DNA from: an uncultured Opitutia bacterium
Lineage (GTDB): Bacteria; Verrucomicrobiota; Verrucomicrobiia; Opitutales; Opitutaceae
Assembly (NCBI GenBank): GCA_903862955.1
Contig: CAIPAH010000022.1
Span: 1 to 64,000 of the forward strand
Direction of reading: 5' to 3'
DNA: 64,000 nucleotides
The position numbers were made by a program, and so were the translations under genes. The notes below the pieces were generated by a model. The model had not been told where the DNA came from. It did not search any database and was given only the letters and a program-made list of their open reading frames with translations. Below are positions 1-6,911 of the stretch, piece by piece. The stretch's first letter is position 1; every line of letters starts with the position of its first letter.

Positions 1-552
1 AAGGCCGGCATCAAGGTGAAGCCCGAAGTCATGATCCCGCTCGTCGGGTTCAAGAAGGAACTCGACCTACAGGTCGCCGTGGTCCATGCCGCCGCGAAGG
101 CTGTCATGGCCGAGCAGAAGGTGAAGATTAGCTACATGGTCGGCACCATGATCGAAATCCCGCGCGGCGCACTGACCGCCGACGAGATCGCGCAGACCGC
201 CGAGTTCTTCAGCTTCGGCACGAACGACCTCACGCAGACCTGCCTCGGCATGTCGCGCGACGACTCGGGCAGCTTCCTCGGCGCCTACCAGGAGGCCGAG
301 ATCATGAAGAAGAACCCGTTCGCCTCGATCGACCAGACGGGCGTGGGCCTGCTGATGAAGATCGCGATCGAGAAGGGCCGGCAGACGCGCCCCGACATCA
401 AGCTCGGCATCTGCGGCGAGCACGGCGGCGACCCCGACTCCGTGAAGTTCTGCCACAAGCTCGGCCTCAACTACGTCAGTTGCTCGCCCTACCGCGTCCC
501 GGTGGCGCGCCTCGCCGCCGCCCAAGCCGCGGTGGCCGAAGCGAAAAAGTGA
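1..552 (+). CDS. ppdK: Pyruvate, phosphate dikinase, C-terminal part (truncated by window edge)
   Basis: Open from base 1, so only the last 183 residues are present. PPDK interconverts pyruvate, ATP and phosphate with PEP, AMP and pyrophosphate in the cytoplasm. The visible part is the PEP/pyruvate-binding TIM barrel: the [13 protein letters not shown] stretch, the [12 protein letters not shown] substrate-binding motif, and [10 protein letters not shown], whose Cys is the catalytic acid/base in characterised PPDKs. It ends in the usual [15 protein letters not shown] tail. PEP synthase and enzyme I share the barrel, but the SFGTNDLTQ and MSRDD wording fits PPDK. A terminator follows. Confidence 0.95.
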   Translation, partial: KAGIKVKPEVMIPLVGFKKELDLQVAVVHAAAKAVMAEQKVKISYMVGTMIEIPRGALTADEIAQTAEFFSFGTNDLTQTCLGMSRDDSGSFLGAYQEAEIMKKNPFASIDQTGVGLLMKIAIEKGRQTRPDIKLGICGEHGGDPDSVKFCHKLGLNYVSCSPYRVPVARLAAAQAAVAEAKK

Positions 553-558
553 CGAAGC

Positions 559-590
559 GATAAGCCGTAAGCTTTAAGCCAAAAGCTCTC
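559..590. repeat. Dispersed TAAGC/AGCTT-type intergenic repeat, copy 1
   Basis: Stretch made of iterated TAAGC, GTAAGC, TTTAAGC and AAAAGCT words between the ppdK stop and its terminator. The same word set recurs at 811-842, 6829-6858, 9507-9544 and 49187-49280, always between genes. Confidence 0.6.
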
Positions 591-595
591 ACCCC

Positions 596-631
596 AAGCC
601 CCGCGCCTCAAAAGCGCGGGGCTTTTCTTTT
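596..631 (+). terminator. Rho-independent terminator of ppdK
   Basis: Perfect 11-bp stem (596-606 pairs with 614-624) with a 7-base loop, followed by TTTTCTTTT. It lies 44 bases after the ppdK stop. Confidence 0.93.
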
Positions 632-810
632 GCCCAGTCGCCCCACGGCCCGGCCGGCAGTAGCCATTGCGCCTCCGCCCCGTCGCTTTTCCGCCCGCCC
701 ACCGCTCTGATCCAAACTGGATGAAATCGCCACCCGACCCGACGTAAACCAATAGGTTACACTTGGCTGCACTGGGGCCTCCTCTTCCCGCTTGCGCACC
801 CTTTCCGAAC

Positions 811-842
811 TTACAGCTTATCGCCTAGCGCTTACAGCTTTC
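811..842. repeat. Dispersed TAAGC/AGCTT-type repeat, copy 2
   Basis: TTACAGCTTATCGCC followed by TAGCGCTTACAGCTTTC, directly upstream of the PhyH start codon. The stretch 553-848 otherwise holds only the ppdK terminator and a GC-rich region in which I see no gene. Confidence 0.6.
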
Positions 843-848
843 TGCCCC

Positions 849-1769
849 ATGCCCGCCGTCGCCATTCCGCTTTCTTCCGCCGGACACGAACTCGACACGT
901 CCTCCGCGGCGTTTGGTTTCATCCGCAGTTCGGCTGATTGCGCAGGCGACTTCGCCGAGCTCAACCGCCGGCTGGCGGACGACGGTTATCTTTACATCCC
1001 CGGCTTTTTCGATCCCGCACTCATCCTCGCCGGCCGCAAGTCCATCACTGACCGCCTTGCCGCCGAGGGCTCGCTCGACCCGGCTTATCCGTCGATCGAG
1101 GCCGTTGAGAATCCAGGCCGGAAATTTTCCTTCCGCGGCGATCTCGCCAGGAACAACGCCGCCATCCACCGCGTGGTTTACGGGCCCGAGCTGCTTGGTT
1201 TCTACGCGAAACTTTTCGGCGAGGACGTGCGGCACTTCGACTACACCTGGTTCCGCGCCGTCAGCCGCGGCATGGGCACCACGCCGCATTGCGATCTCGT
1301 TTACATGGGGCGCGGCACGCACCAGCTGCTCACGTGCTGGATTCCCTACGGCGACATCCCGCTCGAGATGGGTGGCGTCATGCTGCTGGAGGATTCGCAC
1401 CAGAAGTCCGACCGGCTGAAAAACTATCTCGAGGTCGACGTCGACGCCTACTGCGAGAACCGCCCCAAGGAAGTCGAGAAGGTCGTCAACCAGCTCGGCT
1501 GGAGCCATCCCGGCCACCTCAGCAAGAATCCCGCGACGCTCCGCGCCAAACTCGGCGGCCGCTGGCTCACCTGCCCGGATTACAAGGCGGGCGACTTCGT
1601 CACCTTCGGCATGACCATCGTCCACGGCGGACTCGACAACCAGACCGACCGCTTCCGCTTCTCCTCCGACACGCGCTACCAGCGCGCCAGCCAGCCGGTT
1701 GACGAACGTTGGGTGGGCGAAAATCCCCCCGCCAACACCCGCGCCGGCAAGCGCGGCCGCGTGTGCTGA
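849..1769 (+). CDS. Phytanoyl-CoA dioxygenase (PhyH) family protein
   Basis: 306-residue Fe(II)/2-oxoglutarate oxygenase of the PhyH superfamily, acting on an unknown small molecule in the cytoplasm. The HxD half of the iron facial triad is in TPHCDLVYMG, the distal His is in IVHGGLDNQT, and the following RFRFSSDTRYQR supplies the 2-oxoglutarate-binding Arg. The ATG at 849 is chosen because an in-frame upstream extension to 792 would translate the intergenic repeat. It stands alone between terminator-bearing neighbours. A second, different PhyH protein lies at 22395-23207. Confidence 0.85.
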   Translation: MPAVAIPLSSAGHELDTSSAAFGFIRSSADCAGDFAELNRRLADDGYLYIPGFFDPALILAGRKSITDRLAAEGSLDPAYPSIEAVENPGRKFSFRGDLARNNAAIHRVVYGPELLGFYAKLFGEDVRHFDYTWFRAVSRGMGTTPHCDLVYMGRGTHQLLTCWIPYGDIPLEMGGVMLLEDSHQKSDRLKNYLEVDVDAYCENRPKEVEKVVNQLGWSHPGHLSKNPATLRAKLGGRWLTCPDYKAGDFVTFGMTIVHGGLDNQTDRFRFSSDTRYQRASQPVDERWVGENPPANTRAGKRGRVC

Positions 1770-1922
1770 GCGGCCTGCTGTAGAAGAGAGCCGTCCGTTG
1801 TAGGGCGAATCGTCCACCTTCGCAGACTTCGGCGCGACAGGCCGAATCCCGCCGACTATTCCGCCCAGTCCGCGAACGCATGCGGGTTTCATCTGTCTGT
1901 CGATGGTGGTTCTCACTCCACC

Positions 1923-2846
1923 ATGCCTACAAAACCCGTTTCCCGGTTCGCCGTCCTTCTCGTTTCCCTCGCGGCATTGCTCAGCCCCGCCCTCGCGCGC
2001 GCCGAGACGTTCCCTCCGCTAAATTTCCCCGCCAGCGCCGCGCACAATCCCGGCAAGTTCGTGTGGGCGGACCTCTTCACCTCCGATCCGGCCGCCGCCA
2101 CGACGTTTTACACCAAGCTGTTCGGCTGGACGTCCACGACGCTGTTCCAGAAGGGCAAGGCCTACACGGTCTTCTCCAACGGCAACCGTCCCGTGGCTGG
2201 TCTGGTTACGCGCAACGCCAACAAGACGGAACGCGCTTCCCGCTGGATCGGCTACATTGCCGTCAACGACGCCGACACGACGCTCGCCACCATCGCCAAG
2301 GCCGGCGGCAAAGTTCACGCCCCGGTGCGCGACTTCCCCGACCGCGGCCGCCAGGCCATCGTCGGTGACAACGAGGGCGCGCCCATCGGCTTGCTGCAAT
2401 CGGCTTCCGGCGACGCGGCCGATGGCGAACCGCACCCCGGTGACTGGAATTGGTTCGAACTCTTCGCGTCCAAGCCCACCGACTCCTGCCGGTTTTACGA
2501 CGATGTCTTCGGCTACACTTCGGCGCCCGACGACCGCACGGAGCGCAAGGGCGACTTCCTGTTGTCGGCCGGCGACCAGCCCCGGGCTGGCATCGCCCCG
2601 CTGCCGCCGTCCGACGACGCTAGGTCCCCCGGCTGGCTGGGCGTGATCCGTGTCGCCAACCTCGACGCCACCCTGGCCCAGGTGGTCCCGCTCGGCGGCG
2701 TGGTCAAACTCGCCCCTCGCCCCGCCGCCTACGAAAGCCGCTTCGCCATCATCACCGACCCCACCGGCGGCACGATCGGCCTCGTGGAATACGTGGACAA
2801 CTCCAACCCCGCAACCGCTCCCCTCCACCATGAAAACACGCCGTAA
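1923..2846 (+). CDS. Exported protein with two VOC (glyoxalase-like) domains
   Basis: 307 residues. Residues 1-27 form a Sec signal peptide ending in ALARA. Two vicinal-oxygen-chelate repeats follow, about 45-160 (FVWADLFTSDPAAATTFYTKLFGW) and 173-295 (NWFELFASKPTDSCRFYDDVFGY), each with the FYxxxFGW/Y helix typical of the Cfp30B-like two-domain VOC family. Cytoplasmic members are common; an exported one is less so. Substrate unknown. Its end overlaps the next gene by 17 bases, which suggests translational coupling. Confidence 0.8.
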   Translation: MPTKPVSRFAVLLVSLAALLSPALARAETFPPLNFPASAAHNPGKFVWADLFTSDPAAATTFYTKLFGWTSTTLFQKGKAYTVFSNGNRPVAGLVTRNANKTERASRWIGYIAVNDADTTLATIAKAGGKVHAPVRDFPDRGRQAIVGDNEGAPIGLLQSASGDAADGEPHPGDWNWFELFASKPTDSCRFYDDVFGYTSAPDDRTERKGDFLLSAGDQPRAGIAPLPPSDDARSPGWLGVIRVANLDATLAQVVPLGGVVKLAPRPAAYESRFAIITDPTGGTIGLVEYVDNSNPATAPLHHENTP

Positions 2847-3123
2847 CTTTCTCCTGGGTTTGCTCTCCCTCGCGGCGCTAATCGCTTTCTGCAGCTGCGA
2901 GTCGGCCGGCTACGTCGGCGTCGATGAAGGGGTCTACTACGGTCCTGGCGGCGGCCCTTGGTTTCATGAGGGCCCGTGGGTTTATGGGCAGCCATGGCAT
3001 GGCGAGAGTCGCGAAATGTATATCCATCCGCCGCGGCCGGCACCACGCCCAGCACCGCGCCCCGTCGAACATCGCGATGATCACAACGATCAGCGGGGCC
3101 ACGACGATCATTCGCACCGGTAA
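2830..3123 (+). CDS. Small exported His/Pro-rich protein, possible lipoprotein
   Basis: 97 residues starting at an ATG inside the end of the VOC gene. The N-terminus MKTRRNFLLGLLSLAAL carries a twin-arginine-like TRRNFL motif and a hydrophobic core, followed by AFCSC, which could act as a lipobox. The mature part is rich in Gly, Tyr and Trp, then in Pro-Arg repeats, and ends in a His/Asp-rich tail (HRDDHNDQ, HDDHSHR) that could bind metal. No family recognised; function unknown. Confidence 0.6.
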   Translation: MKTRRNFLLGLLSLAALIAFCSCESAGYVGVDEGVYYGPGGGPWFHEGPWVYGQPWHGESREMYIHPPRPAPRPAPRPVEHRDDHNDQRGHDDHSHR

Positions 3124-3254
3124 TTTCCGTGGCACCGCCGAAGGTAACTAGGGCCGTTTGGCCCGGCGTCACCGGTCGTTTGCGCCCCGCTTCCCCCTTG
3201 CGGTGCCGGTCGAGTGCCGGCTAGCGTGTCGGCGTTGCCCCGTTGCATTTACCC

Positions 3255-3647
3255 ATGAAACTTCTTCGTCCGTTCTTCGCGGTGCTGCTCGCCGCCTTCG
3301 TCTTCACGGTCGCGGCGCAGGCTGCGGACATCTCCGGCAAGTGGAAATGGACCTCGGTGACCAAGGCCGGCGGACCCGCCGAGGTCGTGGCCGCTCTCGT
3401 GCTCAAGGACGGTGTGCTCACCGGCACGGTCACGGGCCGCCAGGGTCCCGCCAGCATCGCCGACGCCACCTTCAAGGGCGGCGCGGTGGCCTTCACAGTC
3501 ACCCGCACTTCCGGCTCTTCCACGGTCGTGTTCAAGTATTCGGGGCAAATGAGCGGTGACGTCATCACCGGCACCATCGCAAAGTCCAGCCCCGGCAAAG
3601 ACACGCCCAGCACCAAAACCGAGTGGAAGGCGACCCGCGTGAAGTAA
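3255..3647 (+). CDS. Small secreted hypothetical protein
   Basis: 130 residues. A Sec signal peptide (MKLLRPFFAVLLAAF to AQAAD) is followed by a beta-rich domain beginning ISGKWKWTSVTKAGG, with alternating LTGTVTGRQG and VFKYSGQMSGDVITGTI strands. This resembles small beta-barrel/lipocalin-like domains common in Verrucomicrobiota and Acidobacteriota, where they also occur as domains in larger secreted proteins. No catalytic motif seen. ATG at 3255 preferred over an upstream TTG at 3243. A strong terminator follows. Confidence 0.75.
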   Translation: MKLLRPFFAVLLAAFVFTVAAQAADISGKWKWTSVTKAGGPAEVVAALVLKDGVLTGTVTGRQGPASIADATFKGGAVAFTVTRTSGSSTVVFKYSGQMSGDVITGTIAKSSPGKDTPSTKTEWKATRVK

Positions 3648-3674
3648 CGCGACTGGTCGCCACAGCGATTCACG

Positions 3675-3699
3675 GGGCGCCCTCGGGCGCCCTTTTTTT
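3675..3699 (+). terminator. Rho-independent terminator
   Basis: 7-bp GC stem (3675-3681 with 3686-3692), 4-base loop, then seven T. It lies 27 bases after the secreted-protein stop. Confidence 0.9.
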
Positions 3700-3910
3700 G
3701 TCACTTCCCTGGCTGGGCCGTAGGGCGGCACGCGGACTTTCGCGGCGCTTCTGCCGATCATTTGCGGCCCAGTCCGTTGACTGCGCCCAGTCGCCCTTCC
3801 AAAGTGCGCCAACCCCCAGGATCGACGGGCCCGTCCCAATCTCCCATCTCCGATCTTCGATCTCCGCGGCGCCTGCGCGCCGCCCCACCCCGAAACCCCA
3901 AGGATCAACC

Positions 3911-4330
3911 ATGAATAAATCCAAGTGCTGGCTCGCCCTGCTTGTCGCGGGCCTCGTCGTCAACGCCCTCGACGTCCTCGTGCAGGGCAAACTGCTCACC
4001 GATGCCTACTACTCCCACCTCGCGTGGTCCCGGCAGGACACGCCCGTCTATTGGTTCATCGTCGGCGACTTCGTCGCGGTGGCCGTCTTCATCTGGGTTT
4101 ATGGCAAAGTGGCCTCCGCTTTCAGTGACGGCGCCAAGGGTGGCGCCTGCGCGGGCTTCGTCCTCGGCGTGCTCGTGAATTTTCCCGCGTGGGAATTCAT
4201 GCACCTCATGGTCAGGGATTTTCCCTACGCCCTCACGTGGATCGAGACCGTCTATGGCATCCTCTGGTATGTGGTGATGGGTGCGATCGTCGGCGCCATC
4301 ACGAAAAAACCCGTCGCGGCCTCGGCCTGA
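3911..4330 (+). CDS. Small integral membrane protein
   Basis: 139 residues with about four hydrophobic segments (roughly 7-25, 47-65, 78-92 and 112-130). Cytoplasmic ends are positively charged (MNKSK, TKKP). No catalytic motif, and I cannot assign a family with confidence. It is monocistronic between two terminators. The start ATG follows a stretch (3701-3910) in which I see no gene or clear promoter. Confidence 0.7.
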   Translation: MNKSKCWLALLVAGLVVNALDVLVQGKLLTDAYYSHLAWSRQDTPVYWFIVGDFVAVAVFIWVYGKVASAFSDGAKGGACAGFVLGVLVNFPAWEFMHLMVRDFPYALTWIETVYGILWYVVMGAIVGAITKKPVAASA

Positions 4331-4359
4331 GTCGACCGTCGCAGCTCGTTCTTCCTCGA

Positions 4360-4389
4360 GGGCGCCGCACCCCGGCGCCCTTTTTCTTT
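4360..4389 (+). terminator. Rho-independent terminator
   Basis: Stem GGGCGCC (4360-4366) pairs with GGCGCCC (4374-4380), 7-base loop, then TTTTTCTTT. It separates the plus-strand membrane gene from the convergent epimerase gene. Confidence 0.9.
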
Positions 4390-4394
4390 CCGGC

Positions 4395-5354
4395 TCAAAC
4401 CTTGCCGCTGGCCATTTGCTTGTGCCACCAAGCGCCGGCCTCCGCCATGCCGTCGAAATAGGTGCGCACCGGCGCGTAACCGAGCTCCTGGCGCAGGCGC
4501 TCTGACGGACATGGTCCGATGAACCGGTCCCCGGGCTTCATCGTTTCCACCGGGATCACCGGCGCCGGCGGACAGCCGGGAAACCAGGAGCGCATATCCT
4601 CGATGAAATCCCGCCAGGCCACCTCGCCGTCCACCACATTGTAGGCGCGACCAATCGACTCCGACCGATCCAGCGCCAGCCCGATCGCGTGCGTGACGTT
4701 GTCCACGTGCGTCCACGGCATGATGTCCGAGCCATCCCCCAGCACCGGCACCTTCCCCGCCCGGACCTTCGCCGGCACCTTGACCGCCCAACTCGACGTG
4801 GGATGCAGGCCGAGCACGGCGCCGAGCCGCAGGATCGTCGCGGGCAACCCGTGCGACATCTCCACCTGCAACGCCCGTTCCGCCTCCGCCTTCGTCGTCC
4901 CGTAATGCGGCGATGCCGCTGGCGAGTGCGCGTAGGTTTTGCCGAGCAGTCGCAGCGGCGCGTTTTCGGTGAACTCCTCCCAGCCACTCGAGAAATCGTA
5001 GACCGACAGCGTCGAGAGATGGATGAACCGCTGGCAACCCGTGGTCCGCGCCGCGCCGGACAGCACCGCCGTCCCCGTGACGTTCACATGCAGCGCCTCG
5101 GAGAAATCCTTCCCGATCGTCGCTGCGGCGTGAAACACCAGCTCGCGCCCGCCGCAGGCGTAGCGCGCGGTCAGCGGATCCGTGAAGTCCCCTTGCACCT
5201 GCGTGATGTGGGGCGAATCGAGTCCGGGATGCGCCGCGATCTTCCGCACCAGCGCGCGGACGTCCGCCCGCTGCGCGGCCAGCCACGCCGCGATCCGGCT
5301 GCCGACAAAGCCGCTCGCACCCGTGACGAGGACCGGAACTCCCTGCAAATTCAT
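4395..5354 (-). CDS. NAD(P)-dependent epimerase/dehydratase, extended SDR family
   Basis: 319 residues. The N-terminal Rossmann fold carries VLVTGASGFVGSRIA (TGxxGxxG). The active site has a Ser in HLSTLSVYDFS and YGTTK as the YxxxK pair. The HVDNV motif that follows is typical of sugar-nucleotide or sterol-type extended SDRs. The exact substrate is not evident. The ATG at 5354 is chosen over an upstream in-frame start that lacks family similarity. It is divergent from the polygalacturonase at 5507 with about 150 bases between. Confidence 0.82.
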   Translation of the reverse strand: MNLQGVPVLVTGASGFVGSRIAAWLAAQRADVRALVRKIAAHPGLDSPHITQVQGDFTDPLTARYACGGRELVFHAAATIGKDFSEALHVNVTGTAVLSGAARTTGCQRFIHLSTLSVYDFSSGWEEFTENAPLRLLGKTYAHSPAASPHYGTTKAEAERALQVEMSHGLPATILRLGAVLGLHPTSSWAVKVPAKVRAGKVPVLGDGSDIMPWTHVDNVTHAIGLALDRSESIGRAYNVVDGEVAWRDFIEDMRSWFPGCPPAPVIPVETMKPGDRFIGPCPSERLRQELGYAPVRTYFDGMAEAGAWWHKQMASGKV

Positions 5355-5506
5355 GCCGCCACTGTCGGGCGCAGCCCGCGCCGCGACAAGCTGGAAGCGG
5401 GTGCGTTCCGTCCGCGCCTTTCCGCCGCCGGGCGGCACCTGGCGCCCGCCTTCGTGGTTAATTTTTTCGCAATTGGCTGAATGCTGAGCGCCGATCGCTT
5501 TTCCCC

Positions 5507-6820
5507 ATGCCTCACTCCTTCCGTGCCATTCTGCTAAGTCTTTCCGTTGCCGGCTTCGCCCACCTTTCGCTCGGCGCCGCCGTCGACGTGTCCGCCTTGG
5601 AGCATCTCTCGCCCGCCCGACCCGCCATTCCCGACCGCGTGTTCCACCTCGAGGCGTTCGGCGCCAAAGGCGACGGCCACACCCTCAACACGGCAGCGTT
5701 TCACGAGGCCATCGCGGCGGTCGCCAAGGCCGGTGGCGGTCGGCTCGTTGTTCCCGCCGGCGTGTTCCGCACCGCCCCGTTCACGCTCTGCTCCGCGCTG
5801 GAGCTGCACCTCGAAGCGGGCGCAGTCATCCAAGCCCCGGACACGTTTGCCGATCTCGGCCTGCCTGATCCCACAACCCTGCACTCCCAGGCCGAGGTCA
5901 AGGCCCGGGTCAAGGTTCCCGCCCCGCTGGTCTCGGGGAAAGATCTCCATGACGTCGCCCTCACCGGCCCCGGCACCATCGATGGCAGCGGCGCCCACTG
6001 GTGGGCTTGGTCGGAACGCGCCGCCCGCCAGCGGCACGAACCCGGCCGGGTCTTTTACCCGCGCCCCAATCTCGTCGCCATCGACGGCTGCACCCGGCTT
6101 CTCATCGCCGATCTCACTTTTTCCAACTCCTCCAAATTCCACCTCGTGCCGTCAAACGTCACCGACCTCACGATCGAGCGCGTGAAGGTCCGCGCGCCGT
6201 TCGACGCCCCGAACACCGACGCCATCGATCCCGGCCCGGTCACGCGCGCCGTCATCCGCGGTTGTGACATCGACACCGGCGACGACGACATCGTGATCAA
6301 GTCCGGCGGCCACGAAATCCTGATCGAGGACTGCACCATCCGCCACGGCCACGGTCTCTCCATCGGCTCCGGCACCACCCTCGGGGTCAGCGACATGCTG
6401 GTCCGCCATTGCACGCTCACGGGCACGGACAACGGCATCCGCATCAAGTCCATGCGCGGCGCCGGCGGGCCGGTGCAGAACATCCGCTACACCGACATCC
6501 AAATGCACGGCGTCCCGCACGCCATCGTTTTCGACCTGAATTACGTGGACAACAACCGCCCCGACTTCCGCGGCGACGCCGCGAAAATCCCCTCCATTCG
6601 CGACATCCTGATCGACCACGTCACGATCGAGGGCTCCGCGCACGCCGGCCGTTTCGTCGGCCTGCCCGACAGCCCCATCACAGGCGTCACGTTGCGCGAT
6701 GTCATCCTCACCGCCGAGGAAGACTTTGTGGTCAAGGACACCACCCCGCCCGTCCTCGAACGGGTCACGCGCACCATCCGTCCCGGCGTCGCCCCCGCGC
6801 AGACGAAATACGTGGAGTGA
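5507..6820 (+). CDS. GH28 polygalacturonase / exo-polygalacturonase, secreted
   Basis: 437 residues. Signal peptide at 1-24 (ends SLGAAV). Right-handed beta-helix pectinase with all GH28 signature motifs in order: PNTDAIDP, DTGDDDIVIKSG (two of the three catalytic Asp), GHGLSIGS and NGIRIKSM. GH28 hydrolyses alpha-1,4-galacturonan or rhamnogalacturonan linkages, so this is a periplasmic or extracellular plant-cell-wall enzyme. Length matches single-domain bacterial members. No transporter or regulator is adjacent. Confidence 0.93.
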   Translation: MPHSFRAILLSLSVAGFAHLSLGAAVDVSALEHLSPARPAIPDRVFHLEAFGAKGDGHTLNTAAFHEAIAAVAKAGGGRLVVPAGVFRTAPFTLCSALELHLEAGAVIQAPDTFADLGLPDPTTLHSQAEVKARVKVPAPLVSGKDLHDVALTGPGTIDGSGAHWWAWSERAARQRHEPGRVFYPRPNLVAIDGCTRLLIADLTFSNSSKFHLVPSNVTDLTIERVKVRAPFDAPNTDAIDPGPVTRAVIRGCDIDTGDDDIVIKSGGHEILIEDCTIRHGHGLSIGSGTTLGVSDMLVRHCTLTGTDNGIRIKSMRGAGGPVQNIRYTDIQMHGVPHAIVFDLNYVDNNRPDFRGDAAKIPSIRDILIDHVTIEGSAHAGRFVGLPDSPITGVTLRDVILTAEEDFVVKDTTPPVLERVTRTIRPGVAPAQTKYVE

Positions 6821-6828
6821 CAGGCGAG

Positions 6829-6858
6829 CGGTAAGCGGTAAGCGAAAAGCTTAAAGCC
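6829..6858. repeat. Dispersed TAAGC/AGCTT-type repeat, copy 3
   Basis: GGTAAGCGGTAAGCG followed by AAAAGCTTAAAGCC, 9 bases after the GH28 stop. Confidence 0.6.
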
Positions 6859-6911
6859 GCCTCCAGAGACAAATTCCAGGGGCGGCGGCGCTTATTATCC
6901 AATACCCCATC

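Noticed and set aside
3151-3164. GGGCC-GTTT-GGCCC hairpin after the His-rich protein gene as a terminator
   Set aside because: Only 5 bp and no T tract.
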